64,000 bases of DNA from Lachnospiraceae bacterium A4. GTDB lineage: Bacteria; Bacillota; Clostridia; Lachnospirales; Lachnospiraceae. The stretch lies in contig KE159549.1 of the NCBI GenBank assembly GCA_000403215.2, positions 35,094-99,093 on the forward strand, given 5' to 3'. Positions 33,922-41,104 of the stretch are shown piece after piece (the stretch's first letter is position 1; each line of letters starts with the position of its first letter). Below the pieces are notes generated by a model. It was not told where the DNA came from. It searched no databases and worked only from the letters and a program-made list of their open reading frames with translations. The position numbers were made by a program, and so were the translations under genes.

Positions 33922-34998
33922 CTAATGTACAGGCGCTTTTATCAATTCCACGGCTGCTCTTAACTCCTCGATATCCTTGTGTGTATATGTCTTTGAAGTA
34001 ATGCTCTTGGAGGCATGTCCGACAAGACGATCAATGCATATGGGATTTGCTCCAGCACTGTCAAGCAGTGATGTGAATGTATGGCGGCAATCGTGTATTG
34101 TATGGTATGTTGTAATGCCGGCAGCAGACAGGGCATTTTTAAAGTGTTTTGTGAGGGTGAGATTGCTGATGGATTTTCCATTTTCGGCAAATAATACATT
34201 GCCGTTTTCGCTGATTCGGTTTGTTACCATGTCACGTATCGCTGAATGAATTGGCACAATTCGGTCCTTGCTAGCAGCAGTTTTGATTCCGCCCTTAAAG
34301 GTCCAGTCAGACAGATTGATATTCTCTATAGGCATCTTGTTGAGCTCCGATATTCTCCAACCAGAGTATGTGTATATGAGTGCGGCATCTACCCATGGGA
34401 TATTTCGATGCTGCCACAGCTTTACAAGCTCATCATGGGTAAAGGGTACACCGGGTTTGTCATCTTCTGTGGCCGTTATGCTGGCAAAGGAAGCGTAACC
34501 TTTGCTGATAATATCATTTTATAGTGCGAATTTGTCCAACTGCACGATCAGGCTTTTCATGTGTTCCTGCATTGCATGGGATATTGGCTTGTTGTCTATG
34601 GTTTGGTTGAATACTGATTTGAAGTCATTGGTTCGAAGGTTCTTGTACAATCGGTCATGAAGCTGCTCCATATGCTTGTATGCGGCGCGTGTACAGTCCT
34701 TGGAGCTTTGAGAAAATGATTTCCCTGATAGTTCGTATTTATCGCGGTAGAAAGCCTGATACAGTTCTCTAAATGTCATTTTAGAGTTGCTTATATCATA
34801 GGGGGTCTTGTTATATTCAGCTAGGGCAATCAAGCCCTCCTCACGCGTCTCATAGCGTCCCAGAACGTCATAGACGGGATAATATCGTTCGTCCATGCGG
34901 GTGTTAACTCTGACTTCATACGGCTGTCTGCGGTTGCCAGAGAGCTTTACAACAGTACCATAACCATTTTTATTCCTTATTGCTTTTCCACGTGGCAT
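33922..34998 (-). pseudogene. Prophage tyrosine integrase with in-frame TAA
   Basis: One minus-strand frame from ATG 34998 (AAAAGGAGAATGATACA upstream) to 33922 encodes a complete phage integrase, broken only by TAA at 34519-34521 (LDKFAL-stop-NDIISKGYASF). The N-terminal half has the arm-binding start (MPRGKAIRNKNGYGTVVKLSG) and core-binding SAM-like region. The C-terminal half has the catalytic residues: Arg in YSGWRISEL, HDCRHTFTS, LVGHAS and Tyr in KTYTH. One base change from GAA, CAA or AAA explains the stop. The gene points to attL, as expected. The element is probably immobile unless the stop is suppressed or the recombinase supplied. Confidence 0.85.
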
Positions 34999-35062
34999 TG
35001 TATCATTCTCCTTTTTGAGTATAAAAATAACAGCCAGCGAGATTTTCGCTTGCAAGCTGTTT

Positions 35063-35106
35063 CTAAAGATGATACAATGTGTTTGCGAATAGGGTATCAT
35101 CTTTAG
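35063..35106. repeat. Perfect 13-bp inverted repeat upstream of integrase
   Basis: CTAAAGATGATAC (35063-35075) and GTATCATCTTTAG (35094-35106) are exact inverted copies with an 18-nt loop. They span the region upstream of the integrase start and may be a hairpin in its mRNA or an operator or excisionase site. Confidence 0.55.
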
Positions 35107-35170
35107 ATATCTATCAAAGACCGTTCAGTGCTGGTAACACTGGGCGGTTTTTTGCTGGTTGCGATGCCGC

Positions 35171-35180
35171 ACCGCTGTCA
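35171..35180. repeat. Left 10-bp target-site duplication of the IS
   Basis: ACCGCTGTCA directly before the left inverted repeat; the same ten bases occur at 37192-37201 directly after the right inverted repeat. Confidence 0.9.
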
Positions 35181-35230
35181 CAGGGTTGTTTCACGAAGAA
35201 TAATTGAAACTAATAGACACGGCATTTTTA

Positions 35231-35276
35231 CGAGGGATATGGAAGCTATACATATTTTCCATATCCCTCGACTTTT
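35231..35276 (+). terminator. Hairpin at the left end of the IS
   Basis: CGAGGGATATGGAA (35231-35244) pairs with TTCCATATCCCTCG (35257-35270), followed by ACTTTTT. Insertion sequences often carry such hairpins to block transcription entering from flanking DNA. Confidence 0.7.
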
Positions 35277-35343
35277 TCGCCCTGTAGAGGTATAATATTT
35301 ATATAATATAGGTATATGCTACCTATATAGAAAGGAGGATATT

Positions 35344-35715
35344 ATGACAGCAGCAGAAAAAAGATACCCGGATTGGGTGCAGGAGCAGCGGACACGGGGA
35401 ACTACAGTGAAAAAGAAAGGGGATACCTATTATCTCTATAAGCGGACATCCAGGCGCGTCCCCGGAAAGAAATACCCCCAGCCGGTAGATACCTATATTG
35501 GTATCATCACACCAGAAGGGGTCATAAAAAGCGGAAAGAAAAAAATATCCCTGAGCAGGCGTATGTATAAAGAACACGGAGTGGGGCTGCAGGAACTGCA
35601 GGTGCTGAAAAGCATTTACCTGCTGTACATTGGAAAAGAAAGGGCGGTATCAAAGATCAGCCCGGAACAGGAACAGTTGTTGGGAAAAACGGGAGTGGAC
35701 CTTTCCATGTGCTGA
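35344..35715 (+). CDS. IS accessory ORF resembling a transposase N-terminus
   Basis: A 123-residue basic protein beginning MTAAEKRYPDWVQEQRTRGT, with KKKGDTYYLYKRTSRRVPGKKYPQPVDTYIGIITPEG. This beta-hairpin region is found at the N-terminus of several DDE transposases and probably helps DNA binding. AAAGGAGG precedes the ATG. It overlaps the transposase frame by 86 nt in the +1 frame, so the two could be joined by frameshifting (GGGAAAAAC lies in the overlap) or translated separately. Confidence 0.7.
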   Translation: MTAAEKRYPDWVQEQRTRGTTVKKKGDTYYLYKRTSRRVPGKKYPQPVDTYIGIITPEGVIKSGKKKISLSRRMYKEHGVGLQELQVLKSIYLLYIGKERAVSKISPEQEQLLGKTGVDLSMC

Positions 35716-37000
35716 AAACGGATTCCGGACAAAGCCGCTTGTGGAATATATGAGGGCGGTGCCGGACCCCAGGTGTGGCAGGGAAACAAAACATGACCAT
35801 GCGGAAGTGCTGGTATGCCTGGTGGCCGGTTTCCTGGCGGGGAGGACGACCATACGCCGGAGCCTGAAATGGTGTAAAAAGCATTTGGAAGAATTGAGGG
35901 AATATCTTCCATTAAAGAATGGCATCGCCTCCCCATCCACAGCATGCCGTCTCCTGTCAGGGATCGATGAGGAACTGTTTGCGCTGGAATTCATGGAATG
36001 GATCGGGGAAATCATGGATACGAAAGGGATCCACCTTGCGGTTGACGGGAAGGCACTGCGGGCTGGAATGGAGAAAGTGAAGAATTTCCGGGCACCGATG
36101 ATTCTGAATGCGGTGGATGCGGCAACGGGGCTGGTGGCAGCGCAGATGCCCATAAAGAATAAGGACTGTGAGATCAAAGCGATACCGGAGTTGTTGAAAC
36201 TGTTGGATATCAAGGGAAGCGTCGTCACGGCAGACGCGGTGGGAACCCAGACGCAGATCATGGAACAGATCCTGTCCCAGGAGGGGCATTTTGTACTGAT
36301 GGTCAAAAAGAACCAACCGCAGTCTTATGAGGAGATCGTAAAATATTTCGGGGAAATGTCAGAAGACCATAAAAGAACGAAGGAGGACGAGAACTACAGA
36401 CCAAGATATCCCGGGATGCAGGAGAAATATGAAGAAATCAGCCGGAAGGAGAGGAACCGTGACAGACAGGAATACCGGTGGTACAGCGTATGCCGGGAAT
36501 GCAGCCTCCTGACAAAGACGCAGAAAGAATGGCCCTTTGTAAAAACAGTGGGATTAGCCAGGCAGATACGGATACCAGTAGAAAGGGACGGGCAGGGAAA
36601 CGACATTACGCCGGATATAAAAACTTTTCTGGAAAAAGGTTCAAGGCGGAGGCCGAAACCGGTCCAGGATGAAGAGACAGGGAAAGATATCCAGGAAACA
36701 GGGATGATCTCGGACATGGAACTGACAGCAGAAGAAATGGGGAGGATAAAAAGGGAACACTGGGCGGTTGAGAACCGTCTGCACCATGTACTGGATGATG
36801 CATTCCGTGAAGACAGGTCACCGGCAAAGAAATCAAAGCACAATCTGGCGCTGATCAGGAAGTTTGCCTATAACATCCTGCGGATAGCCATACTGTATGG
36901 TGACTGTGCGGAGATCATGACAGAAGCCATGGATGATTTCAGCGATGACCTTCTTTTGAGAAAGAAATATGTCTTCAGCGGAATTGAGAGTTTTTATTGA
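35630..37000 (+). CDS. DDE transposase, ISAs1 family
   Basis: The frame has 456 codons; the real start may lie downstream of 35630, since family homology begins near LVEYMRAVPDPRCGRETKHDHAEVLVCLVAGFLAG. Catalytic motifs are visible: IHLAVDGKALRAG (first Asp), VVTADAVGTQ (second Asp) and REHWAVENRLHHVLDDAFREDRSPAKK (Glu with H-x-x-x-E-N). The C-terminus LALIRKFAYNILRIA is also typical. It catalyses cut-and-paste movement of the 2-kb element. No stop or frameshift interrupts it, so it could be active. Confidence 0.88.
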   Translation: MEKKGRYQRSARNRNSCWEKREWTFPCAENGFRTKPLVEYMRAVPDPRCGRETKHDHAEVLVCLVAGFLAGRTTIRRSLKWCKKHLEELREYLPLKNGIASPSTACRLLSGIDEELFALEFMEWIGEIMDTKGIHLAVDGKALRAGMEKVKNFRAPMILNAVDAATGLVAAQMPIKNKDCEIKAIPELLKLLDIKGSVVTADAVGTQTQIMEQILSQEGHFVLMVKKNQPQSYEEIVKYFGEMSEDHKRTKEDENYRPRYPGMQEKYEEISRKERNRDRQEYRWYSVCRECSLLTKTQKEWPFVKTVGLARQIRIPVERDGQGNDITPDIKTFLEKGSRRRPKPVQDEETGKDIQETGMISDMELTAEEMGRIKREHWAVENRLHHVLDDAFREDRSPAKKSKHNLALIRKFAYNILRIAILYGDCAEIMTEAMDDFSDDLLLRKKYVFSGIESFY

Positions 37001-37191
37001 TATAAAATAAGTATATAGGATTTGAAAAAAAGTGTAAATAAGATAGAGGGGATGTTTTGCGCATTTTTTCAGATGTGGACAACTGAAAAGAAAAAAAGCT
37101 GTGAAGGCGGCAGGATGTCCAGATTCCGAACAGACTGACAGCAAGTTCATAATAAATGATGTCGTTTGGAAGCCTTCGTGAAACAACCCTG

Positions 37192-37201
37192 ACCGCTGTC
37201 A
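37192..37201. repeat. Right 10-bp target-site duplication of the IS
   Basis: ACCGCTGTCA follows the right terminal inverted repeat directly and is identical to 35171-35180. Confidence 0.9.
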
Positions 37202-37210
37202 AATTCCATG

Positions 37211-37240
37211 TTGACAAACAGCGGTGCATTCGATTATAAT
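37211..37240 (+). promoter_or_regulatory. Antitoxin RNA promoter
   Basis: TTGACA (37211-37216) and TATAAT (37235-37240) with an 18-nt spacer form a near-consensus promoter reading into a region with no plus-strand gene. It starts about 10 nt to the right of the IS target duplication. The 15 bases TATAATATGCTTAAC (37235-37249) recur inverted at 37486-37500, where they provide the -10 box of the opposing toxin transcript. Confidence 0.75.
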
Positions 37241-37246
37241 ATGCTT

Positions 37247-37350
37247 AACAGGGGAGCCGGAAGGTGAGTGCTAGTCACCCGACCCGGCGAAATAGTATCA
37301 AGTTAAAAAATAGCCGTTATTCTCGCCAAAGAACAGGACGGCTATTTTTT
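37247..37350 (+). ncRNA. Putative antisense antitoxin RNA of a type I TA module
   Basis: Transcription from the promoter at 37211-37240 would begin near 37247 and end at the hairpin 37305-37350, giving about 100 nt without a sensible ORF. The RNA is complementary to the 3' part of the convergent toxin mRNA, including its stop codon. A hairpin GGTGA-GTGCTA-GTCACC lies near its 5' end. This convergent layout with a shared terminator is that of Fst/par- and TxpA/RatA-type systems. Ends are estimated. Confidence 0.6.
37305..37350. terminator. Bidirectional terminator shared by toxin and antitoxin
   Basis: AAAAAATAGCCGT (37305-37317) pairs exactly with ACGGCTATTTTTT (37338-37350). T-runs end both strands, so both convergent transcripts stop here. 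Confidence 0.85.
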
Positions 37351-37425
37351 ATTTTTCAAATTCAGAATTGCAACGATCAGAAGTCCCATAGTCAAAAGTA
37401 CCATAAATTCCTCATATGTAGTCAT
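37342..37425 (-). CDS. Type I toxin, holin-like (TxpA/BsrG/Hol_Tox family)
   Basis: A 27-residue peptide starting MTTYEEFMVLLTMGLLIVAI and ending with NLKNKK. The acidic start (TYEExM), one membrane helix and the lysine-rich tail match the putative holin-like toxin family of Firmicutes. ATG is at 37423-37425, GGAAGGTGG at about 37434-37442 is the ribosome binding site, and the stop TAG lies inside the shared terminator. In its mRNA ACCCA and TGGGT can pair around the ribosome binding site. Overproduction of such peptides damages the membrane; the antisense RNA should prevent it. Confidence 0.78.
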   Translation of the reverse strand: MTTYEEFMVLLTMGLLIVAILNLKNKK

Positions 37426-37504
37426 AATACCCACCACCTTCCGTTGGGTCTCGGATTGGGTGAGAGCACGTCCCCCGGCTCCTCGGTTAAGCATATTATA
37501 TTGT

Positions 37505-38020
37505 CATGGTGCAGTAATTCCCCGATTTGAAATCGGTAAAAAGGTCACATTTAAAATGCGGGCGCAAGATTGAGCTGGCAACTAAATAGTTGTCTAAAAG
37601 GGGGATTTGATTAGACCCTACCCGGCAATTATGGGGTCGGTATCTCTTGATTTGCAGTATACCTTGTGGCACTCCGTAGCCCCTAAATTTCGGGCGTAAT
37701 AGCTGTTGATGGCTATTCTACCAATGATACATTAAAACGCCTGTATAGGGCGAATAGGGCTGGAAATTAAGCTGTATTGGTTTTCGCCATTGTGACGAAT
37801 ACTGCCAACCACAACCATTTGGCTGTGGTCAAGTTCCAATTGGATTTACTGTCATTATATAGGTGACTCCCTGTGTAAAGGAGTCACCATTCTGGGGCAA
37901 CCTTGAACGGACTCGCAAAACATCATTTTGATTTTGGGCTTGAATGAGTACGCTTACTAAAATTATAGTAACCTCACTGGTTCAAAATTGCTCCCAAGTA
38001 AATCATCACTTCGATCAATT
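37505..38020. ncRNA. Candidate large structured noncoding RNA region
   Basis: This 500-nt stretch has no ORF of note but a chain of stable hairpins: CCGATTT-GA-AATCGG (about 37522), AATAGC/GCTATT (about 37698-37717), GGCGAAxx/xxTTCGCC (about 37748-37788), ACCACAACCATTTGGCTGTGGT (37807-37828) and GGTGACTCC/GGAGTCACC (37862-37888). GC-rich unpaired-looking segments lie between. The strand is not certain. It lies between the toxin promoter and the dinD remnant. Large prophage RNAs of the ROOL/GOLLD kind would look like this, but I cannot confirm any family. Confidence 0.4.
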
Positions 38021-38025
38021 TGTTA

Positions 38026-38918
38026 TTATTTTAAGTTCTTTTTTTGTTCTCGTTCAATTTGCTTAATACTTTTTTCGGGTGTCGGCAAATCTTCGGGCAT
38101 TGTACCACCAAGTCGGCCAATGGTTTCGCGGACCTCTTTGCCGACTGTATAGTGAGCCTGGTTTGCCTTATCTTTTCCTTGTATATTTTCACGGCGAAGT
38201 TTAGCTTCCGTTTGTGTGGCTCGAAAAAGATTAGCGGCAAGTTCTTCGTGTCCCATATGATCCAGAATATCAGCATTTTTCCCCAAATGTTTATGCTCTT
38301 TTATGTCTTTTGCAGTCATGCCTCCATACAAACCTTTATATCCACAGTTTTGAAAAATGGCATAATCTAAACTAGATTCAACCCCGGCGTCTTTGGCGGC
38401 AGCAACCAGAGTTTATTATGTTCTTTCATTTCTTTTCGGATAGCAAGACGTTTTTCGTCTTCGCTAAGCTGATCAAAATTGTCGATAAGTTCTTGCTGCC
38501 TTGTTTTTACGGCAAAGTATGTTTGTCCAAGAGCGATAACTTTTTTGCGAGGATCACTATTTTGGACAATTAAGTAGCATGCATAACGGGAAAGCTGAAT
38601 ATCACCAATGTCTTTATGTGTAATGCCGGCTTCAACGATTTTTCCCACGTGGGAAAAATGGTCAGAAATATTGTTTCCACTGTTTTCACAAGCGGTTTGG
38701 GCTTTGTCTATAACATTTAAAAATTTATCCCACCGCCTATATTCCAAAGCTATTTGTAATTCTCTTGCATACCAAAATTCTTGGCCATATTCGTTTACAT
38801 GGCGGATTGATTCAAATAATGATTCGGTATAGCTGTTCTCCTCTTCTTTTGACATTGCTTTAGATAATACACGATCATGCATAGCCTGTAATTGCTCGGT
38901 AAATTCTTTTTCATCCAT
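38026..38918 (-). pseudogene. dinD: DinD-family DNA-damage-inducible protein, frameshifted
   Basis: Two minus-strand frames together make one DinD protein. The first (38918-38367) has the N-terminal BRO/DinD-type start (FWYARELQIALEYRRWDKFLNVIDKA...) up to KEHNK. The second (from about 38405 down) continues LVAAAKDAGVESSLDYAIFQNCGYKGLYGGMTAKDIKEHK... to the conserved TMPEDLPTPEKSIKQIE. The shift occurs near 38405-38415: AAT AAA is followed by CTCTGGTTGCT, one base short of the expected frame. DinD is an SOS protein that inhibits RecA in E. coli. It is broken here. Confidence 0.85.
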
Positions 38919-39235
38919 AAACTCTGTCCTTTCGTTAAATATTGTACAGTTAATGGTTTCAAGGAGCTGTAATTGACTTAGTTATTTTTGGGTCGTTTGT
39001 TTTTCACACAAACCTCTATACGATGCCCTAATCTAAGGTACCGTCTTGGTACAGGAGACAACTATTTGGTTGCGTCCTATTAGGGGAAGGACATTTGGCT
39101 TTTACCCCCTGTTGCAAAGCGGATACTTCATGATGGAACACCAGTCGGAAATTACTGGTATCCCTGCCGCTGATTTGATGCGCCAGTTTTGGATTGTCCG
39201 TTTTTTGGACAGACCCGAAGCCAAAACTGGCTTGG
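38919..39235. other. Structured noncoding segment between repressor and dinD
   Basis: The 317 nt contain no supported gene but strong hairpins. The clearest is GCCAGTTTTGG (39192-39202) with CCAAAACTGGC (39221-39231), an 11-bp stem with inner TGTCC/GGACA. Others are GGTACCGTCTTGGTACA near 39038 and an ACCAGT/ACTGGT pair near 39140. AACCAAATAGTTGTCT on the minus strand recalls AACTAAATAGTTGTCT in the plus strand of the other structured segment (37580-37595). It could be the leader of dinD or part of a larger RNA interrupted by dinD. Confidence 0.4.
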
Positions 39236-40060
39236 CTAGTCTTGGGGTGGGTCTGGCTTGGTGTATCGGGGGATTTCGGTTAATTCTTCAATGCGTTTAA
39301 CGGCCTCTTTCTGTCCGATATCGTTTAATTTTTCATAAGCAGGTTGTAATTCTAACAATGGTTTTAAATATTTTTGCATAGATTTTAATGTTTCTTTTAA
39401 GTGCTTCAGAGCTAAGTCCTGCTTCTGGTTATAATCGTTAAGTAAATGTATTTCATTTTCATTTAATTGTTCACCGCTTTCAATTTTTTTATGGATTATA
39501 TTTATTTCTTTTAGAGTTTCAATATTTTCTTGTGAAAGATTATGGTTAATGCGGATACTACCATCATATTTATGAATATTGTTGTCTTTTTTTCTTGTAG
39601 ACTCAATTTGACTGTTTTCTTGCAATTCTTCTTCCGAACTGGCAAATGAATGTGAGTGCATAAAGGATATATAATCGTAGGCTTTTTGCGCAATCTGTTT
39701 TATATCTTCTTTTTCTTGTTTGAACTGCTCTGATTCAACATATTTTGTAATTGCATCTTCTTCTTCGTATGTTAAATCTTCTTTATTGAGAAATTTTTGT
39801 ATAGCATTATCGAAGGCTACGGGCTTAGTGTTTATGTTATCGAACATTCTATAATATTTCTGTGTTTCATCATCAATAATATCTGTTATTTTGCAATTTA
39901 GTCCAACACAAAGTTTCATAACAGCGTCTGGTTTTGGATTATATTTTCCAGCTTCATATTGTCGAATTGTGATTTCTGCAATTCCAGATTCTTTAGCAAG
40001 TTGCTTTTGAGTCATATGTTGCTGCTTCCTTAGCTTTTTTATCTGCTCTCCAATAGCCAT
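39236..40060 (-). CDS. Prophage repressor, XRE-type HTH with long helical C-terminus
   Basis: About 274 residues starting at ATG 40060 (MAIGEQIKKLRKQQ), with GAGG about 9 nt upstream. The HTH is QIKKLRKQQHMTQKQLAKESGIAEITIRQYEAGKYNPKPDAVMKLC. The rest is a highly charged coiled-coil-like region (KYVESEQFKQEKEDIKQIAQKAYDYI, NEIHLLNDYNQKQDLALKHLKETLKSMQKYL) with no LexA-type peptidase motif. Induction would therefore need another mechanism than self-cleavage, for example an anti-repressor. It is divergent from a small HTH gene across paired operators. Confidence 0.8.
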   Translation of the reverse strand: MAIGEQIKKLRKQQHMTQKQLAKESGIAEITIRQYEAGKYNPKPDAVMKLCVGLNCKITDIIDDETQKYYRMFDNINTKPVAFDNAIQKFLNKEDLTYEEEDAITKYVESEQFKQEKEDIKQIAQKAYDYISFMHSHSFASSEEELQENSQIESTRKKDNNIHKYDGSIRINHNLSQENIETLKEINIIHKKIESGEQLNENEIHLLNDYNQKQDLALKHLKETLKSMQKYLKPLLELQPAYEKLNDIGQKEAVKRIEELTEIPRYTKPDPPQD

Positions 40061-40079
40061 GTTCATCACCTCAATATGA

Positions 40080-40173
40080 ATTATACCATATAAAGGTAGG
40101 AAAAAGTAGATGTATTTGCATCTTTTTATTGACATTCGAACTTAACACTGCTATTATAGATGCAAATACATCT
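40080..40173. promoter_or_regulatory. Lysogeny switch: divergent promoters and two 16-bp operators
   Basis: AGATGTATTTGCATCT (40108-40123) and its exact complement AGATGCAAATACATCT (40158-40173) are inverted copies 50 bp apart centre to centre. The plus-strand promoter is TTGACA (40129-40134), 17 nt, TATTAT (40152-40157), between and touching the operators. On the minus strand TATAAT is at 40080-40085 for the repressor. The repressor should bind both sites and block the early operon. Confidence 0.75.
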
Positions 40174-40228
40174 TAGCATATGGTTTTCCATCTGTCAAAT
40201 ATTTCTTATAAAGAAAGAAGGTGAGAAC

Positions 40229-40423
40229 GTGAAAGTTAATAGGAAGAAATTAGAACTTGCGATGGCTACAGCGTGTATGAACACAGAAGATTTGCAAAAA
40301 GCATCTAATATTCCAAGAGCAACCCTTAACAATGTAATCTCTGGTCGTAATGTAAGACCGGGAACTATGGGTAAGGTTGCAAAGGGGTTGGGTGTTTGTG
40401 TAACTGAAATCATTGAGGACTAA
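40229..40423 (+). CDS. Cro-like XRE-family HTH protein
   Basis: A 64-residue protein starting at GTG 40229 (AAGAAGGTGAG upstream). It reads VKVNRKKLELAMATACMNTEDLQKASNIPRATLNNVISGRNVRPGTMGKVAKGLGVCVTEIIED, an almost bare XRE domain. First gene of the rightward operon and divergent from the repressor, so it has the position of a Cro protein or early activator. Confidence 0.8.
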   Translation: MKVNRKKLELAMATACMNTEDLQKASNIPRATLNNVISGRNVRPGTMGKVAKGLGVCVTEIIED

Positions 40424-40441
40424 GAAAGGAGAAAACAAAAA

Positions 40442-40675
40442 ATGGCAAAAGTATTCAGAGATTATGCAGAGGTAAGTGAAAACATGATGGAGGGTTTCAC
40501 AGTAACAAAAGTATCTACCGGAATCAATGCAGAGGGTAGCGGCATGCTGTTGGAGCTGGAAAGAACCATTGACAATGTAACCATCGGCATTGATATGAGC
40601 TATGATCCTGATTGCAGAGAGGGTGAAACACCGTTCATGGTATCAGAGGAGTATGTGAAGCACATTCAGCAGTAA
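40442..40675 (+). CDS. Small phage protein of unknown function
   Basis: A 77-residue acidic protein (MAKVFRDYAEVSENMMEGFT... MVSEEYVKHIQQ), with a beta-rich middle (GSGMLLELERTIDNVTIGIDMSY). AAAGGAG lies before the ATG. It is part of the rightward early operon between two HTH genes. No family is recognised. Confidence 0.6.
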   Translation: MAKVFRDYAEVSENMMEGFTVTKVSTGINAEGSGMLLELERTIDNVTIGIDMSYDPDCREGETPFMVSEEYVKHIQQ

Positions 40676-40689
40676 GTGAGGTGATTCTT

Positions 40690-40917
40690 ATGCTATCAAG
40701 AGAAGAATTATACCGAATAGCGGCAGCAGACGAAGCGCGCCTTGGTGTGGGTAGTAAGGCGCGCCTACAGCGCCACAATGAAATTATGGCTTTGTGTGAT
40801 GCTGTCGGAATCCTGCCAATGTGCAATGAAATGCAAAGGGGGTTATGTGATGGGGATTCCAAGAGACACGACAATGCTCAAGCCGGACAGCCGGAAATTC
40901 CTGATTGCGATGGCTAA
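40690..40917 (+). CDS. Small phage protein of unknown function
   Basis: A 75-residue protein (MLSREELYRIAAADEARLGVGSKARLQRHNEIMALCDAVG...). ATG 40690 is 7 nt after GAGGTG. The second half, in a frame overlapping the next HTH gene by 68 nt, is low in predicted structure. It is accepted as a gene because of its ribosome binding site and operon position; certainty is moderate. Confidence 0.45.
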   Translation: MLSREELYRIAAADEARLGVGSKARLQRHNEIMALCDAVGILPMCNEMQRGLCDGDSKRHDNAQAGQPEIPDCDG

Positions 40918-41104
40918 AGCTAGAGTTGAACCGGTTGAGCTTGCAGAGAGGGCAGAATTATCAAAGAGTATTGTTTATTCTATGAGGAGAGGTTTTTACA
41001 CAAAGCCTAAGTATTTAGGGAAAGCGGCAGAAGCTTTAGGCGTTAAAGTAGAGGATCTGATTGAGGATAGAAAGGAGATGAAAACAGAAAGCAATGGAGA
41101 GTGA
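40850..41104 (+). CDS. XRE-like HTH phage regulator
   Basis: An 84-residue protein starting at ATG 40850 after AAAGGGGG (MGIPRDTTMLKPDSRKFL). The HTH reads KFLIAMAKARVEPVELAERAELSKSIVYSMRRGFYTKPKYLGKAAEALGVKVEDLIED, similar in plan to the Cro-like protein 400 nt upstream. It overlaps the previous and the next gene (41094). Probably a second early regulator. Confidence 0.72.
   Translation: MGIPRDTTMLKPDSRKFLIAMAKARVEPVELAERAELSKSIVYSMRRGFYTKPKYLGKAAEALGVKVEDLIEDRKEMKTESNGE

Larger units (their letters stand above)
35181..37191 (+). mobile_element. ISAs1-family-like insertion sequence (2011 bp)
   Basis: The element has 18-bp perfect terminal inverted repeats (CAGGGTTGTTTCACGAAG at 35181-35198, its complement at 37174-37191) and a 10-bp target duplication. 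Target duplications of this size and the DDE transposase agree with the ISAs1 family. It carries two overlapping frames. The undamaged repeats, transposase and duplication indicate a recent insertion. It sits 20 nt upstream of the promoter of a toxin-antitoxin module inside the prophage. Confidence 0.9.

Noticed and set aside
14256..34521. Stop-codon reassignment or recoding at TAA
   Set aside because: Two genes have in-frame TAA stops, but TAA ends many intact genes here and neither site has a recoding signal. Independent nonsense mutations are simpler.
37235..37500. MITE bounded by the 15-bp inverted repeats
   Set aside because: The repeats coincide with the -10 boxes of two convergent promoters and enclose a toxin gene and a shared terminator, and no target duplication flanks them.
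39046..39300. 84-codon plus-strand ORF between dinD and the repressor
   Set aside because: It overlaps strong hairpins and the end of the repressor gene, has no ribosome binding site and no protein-like composition.
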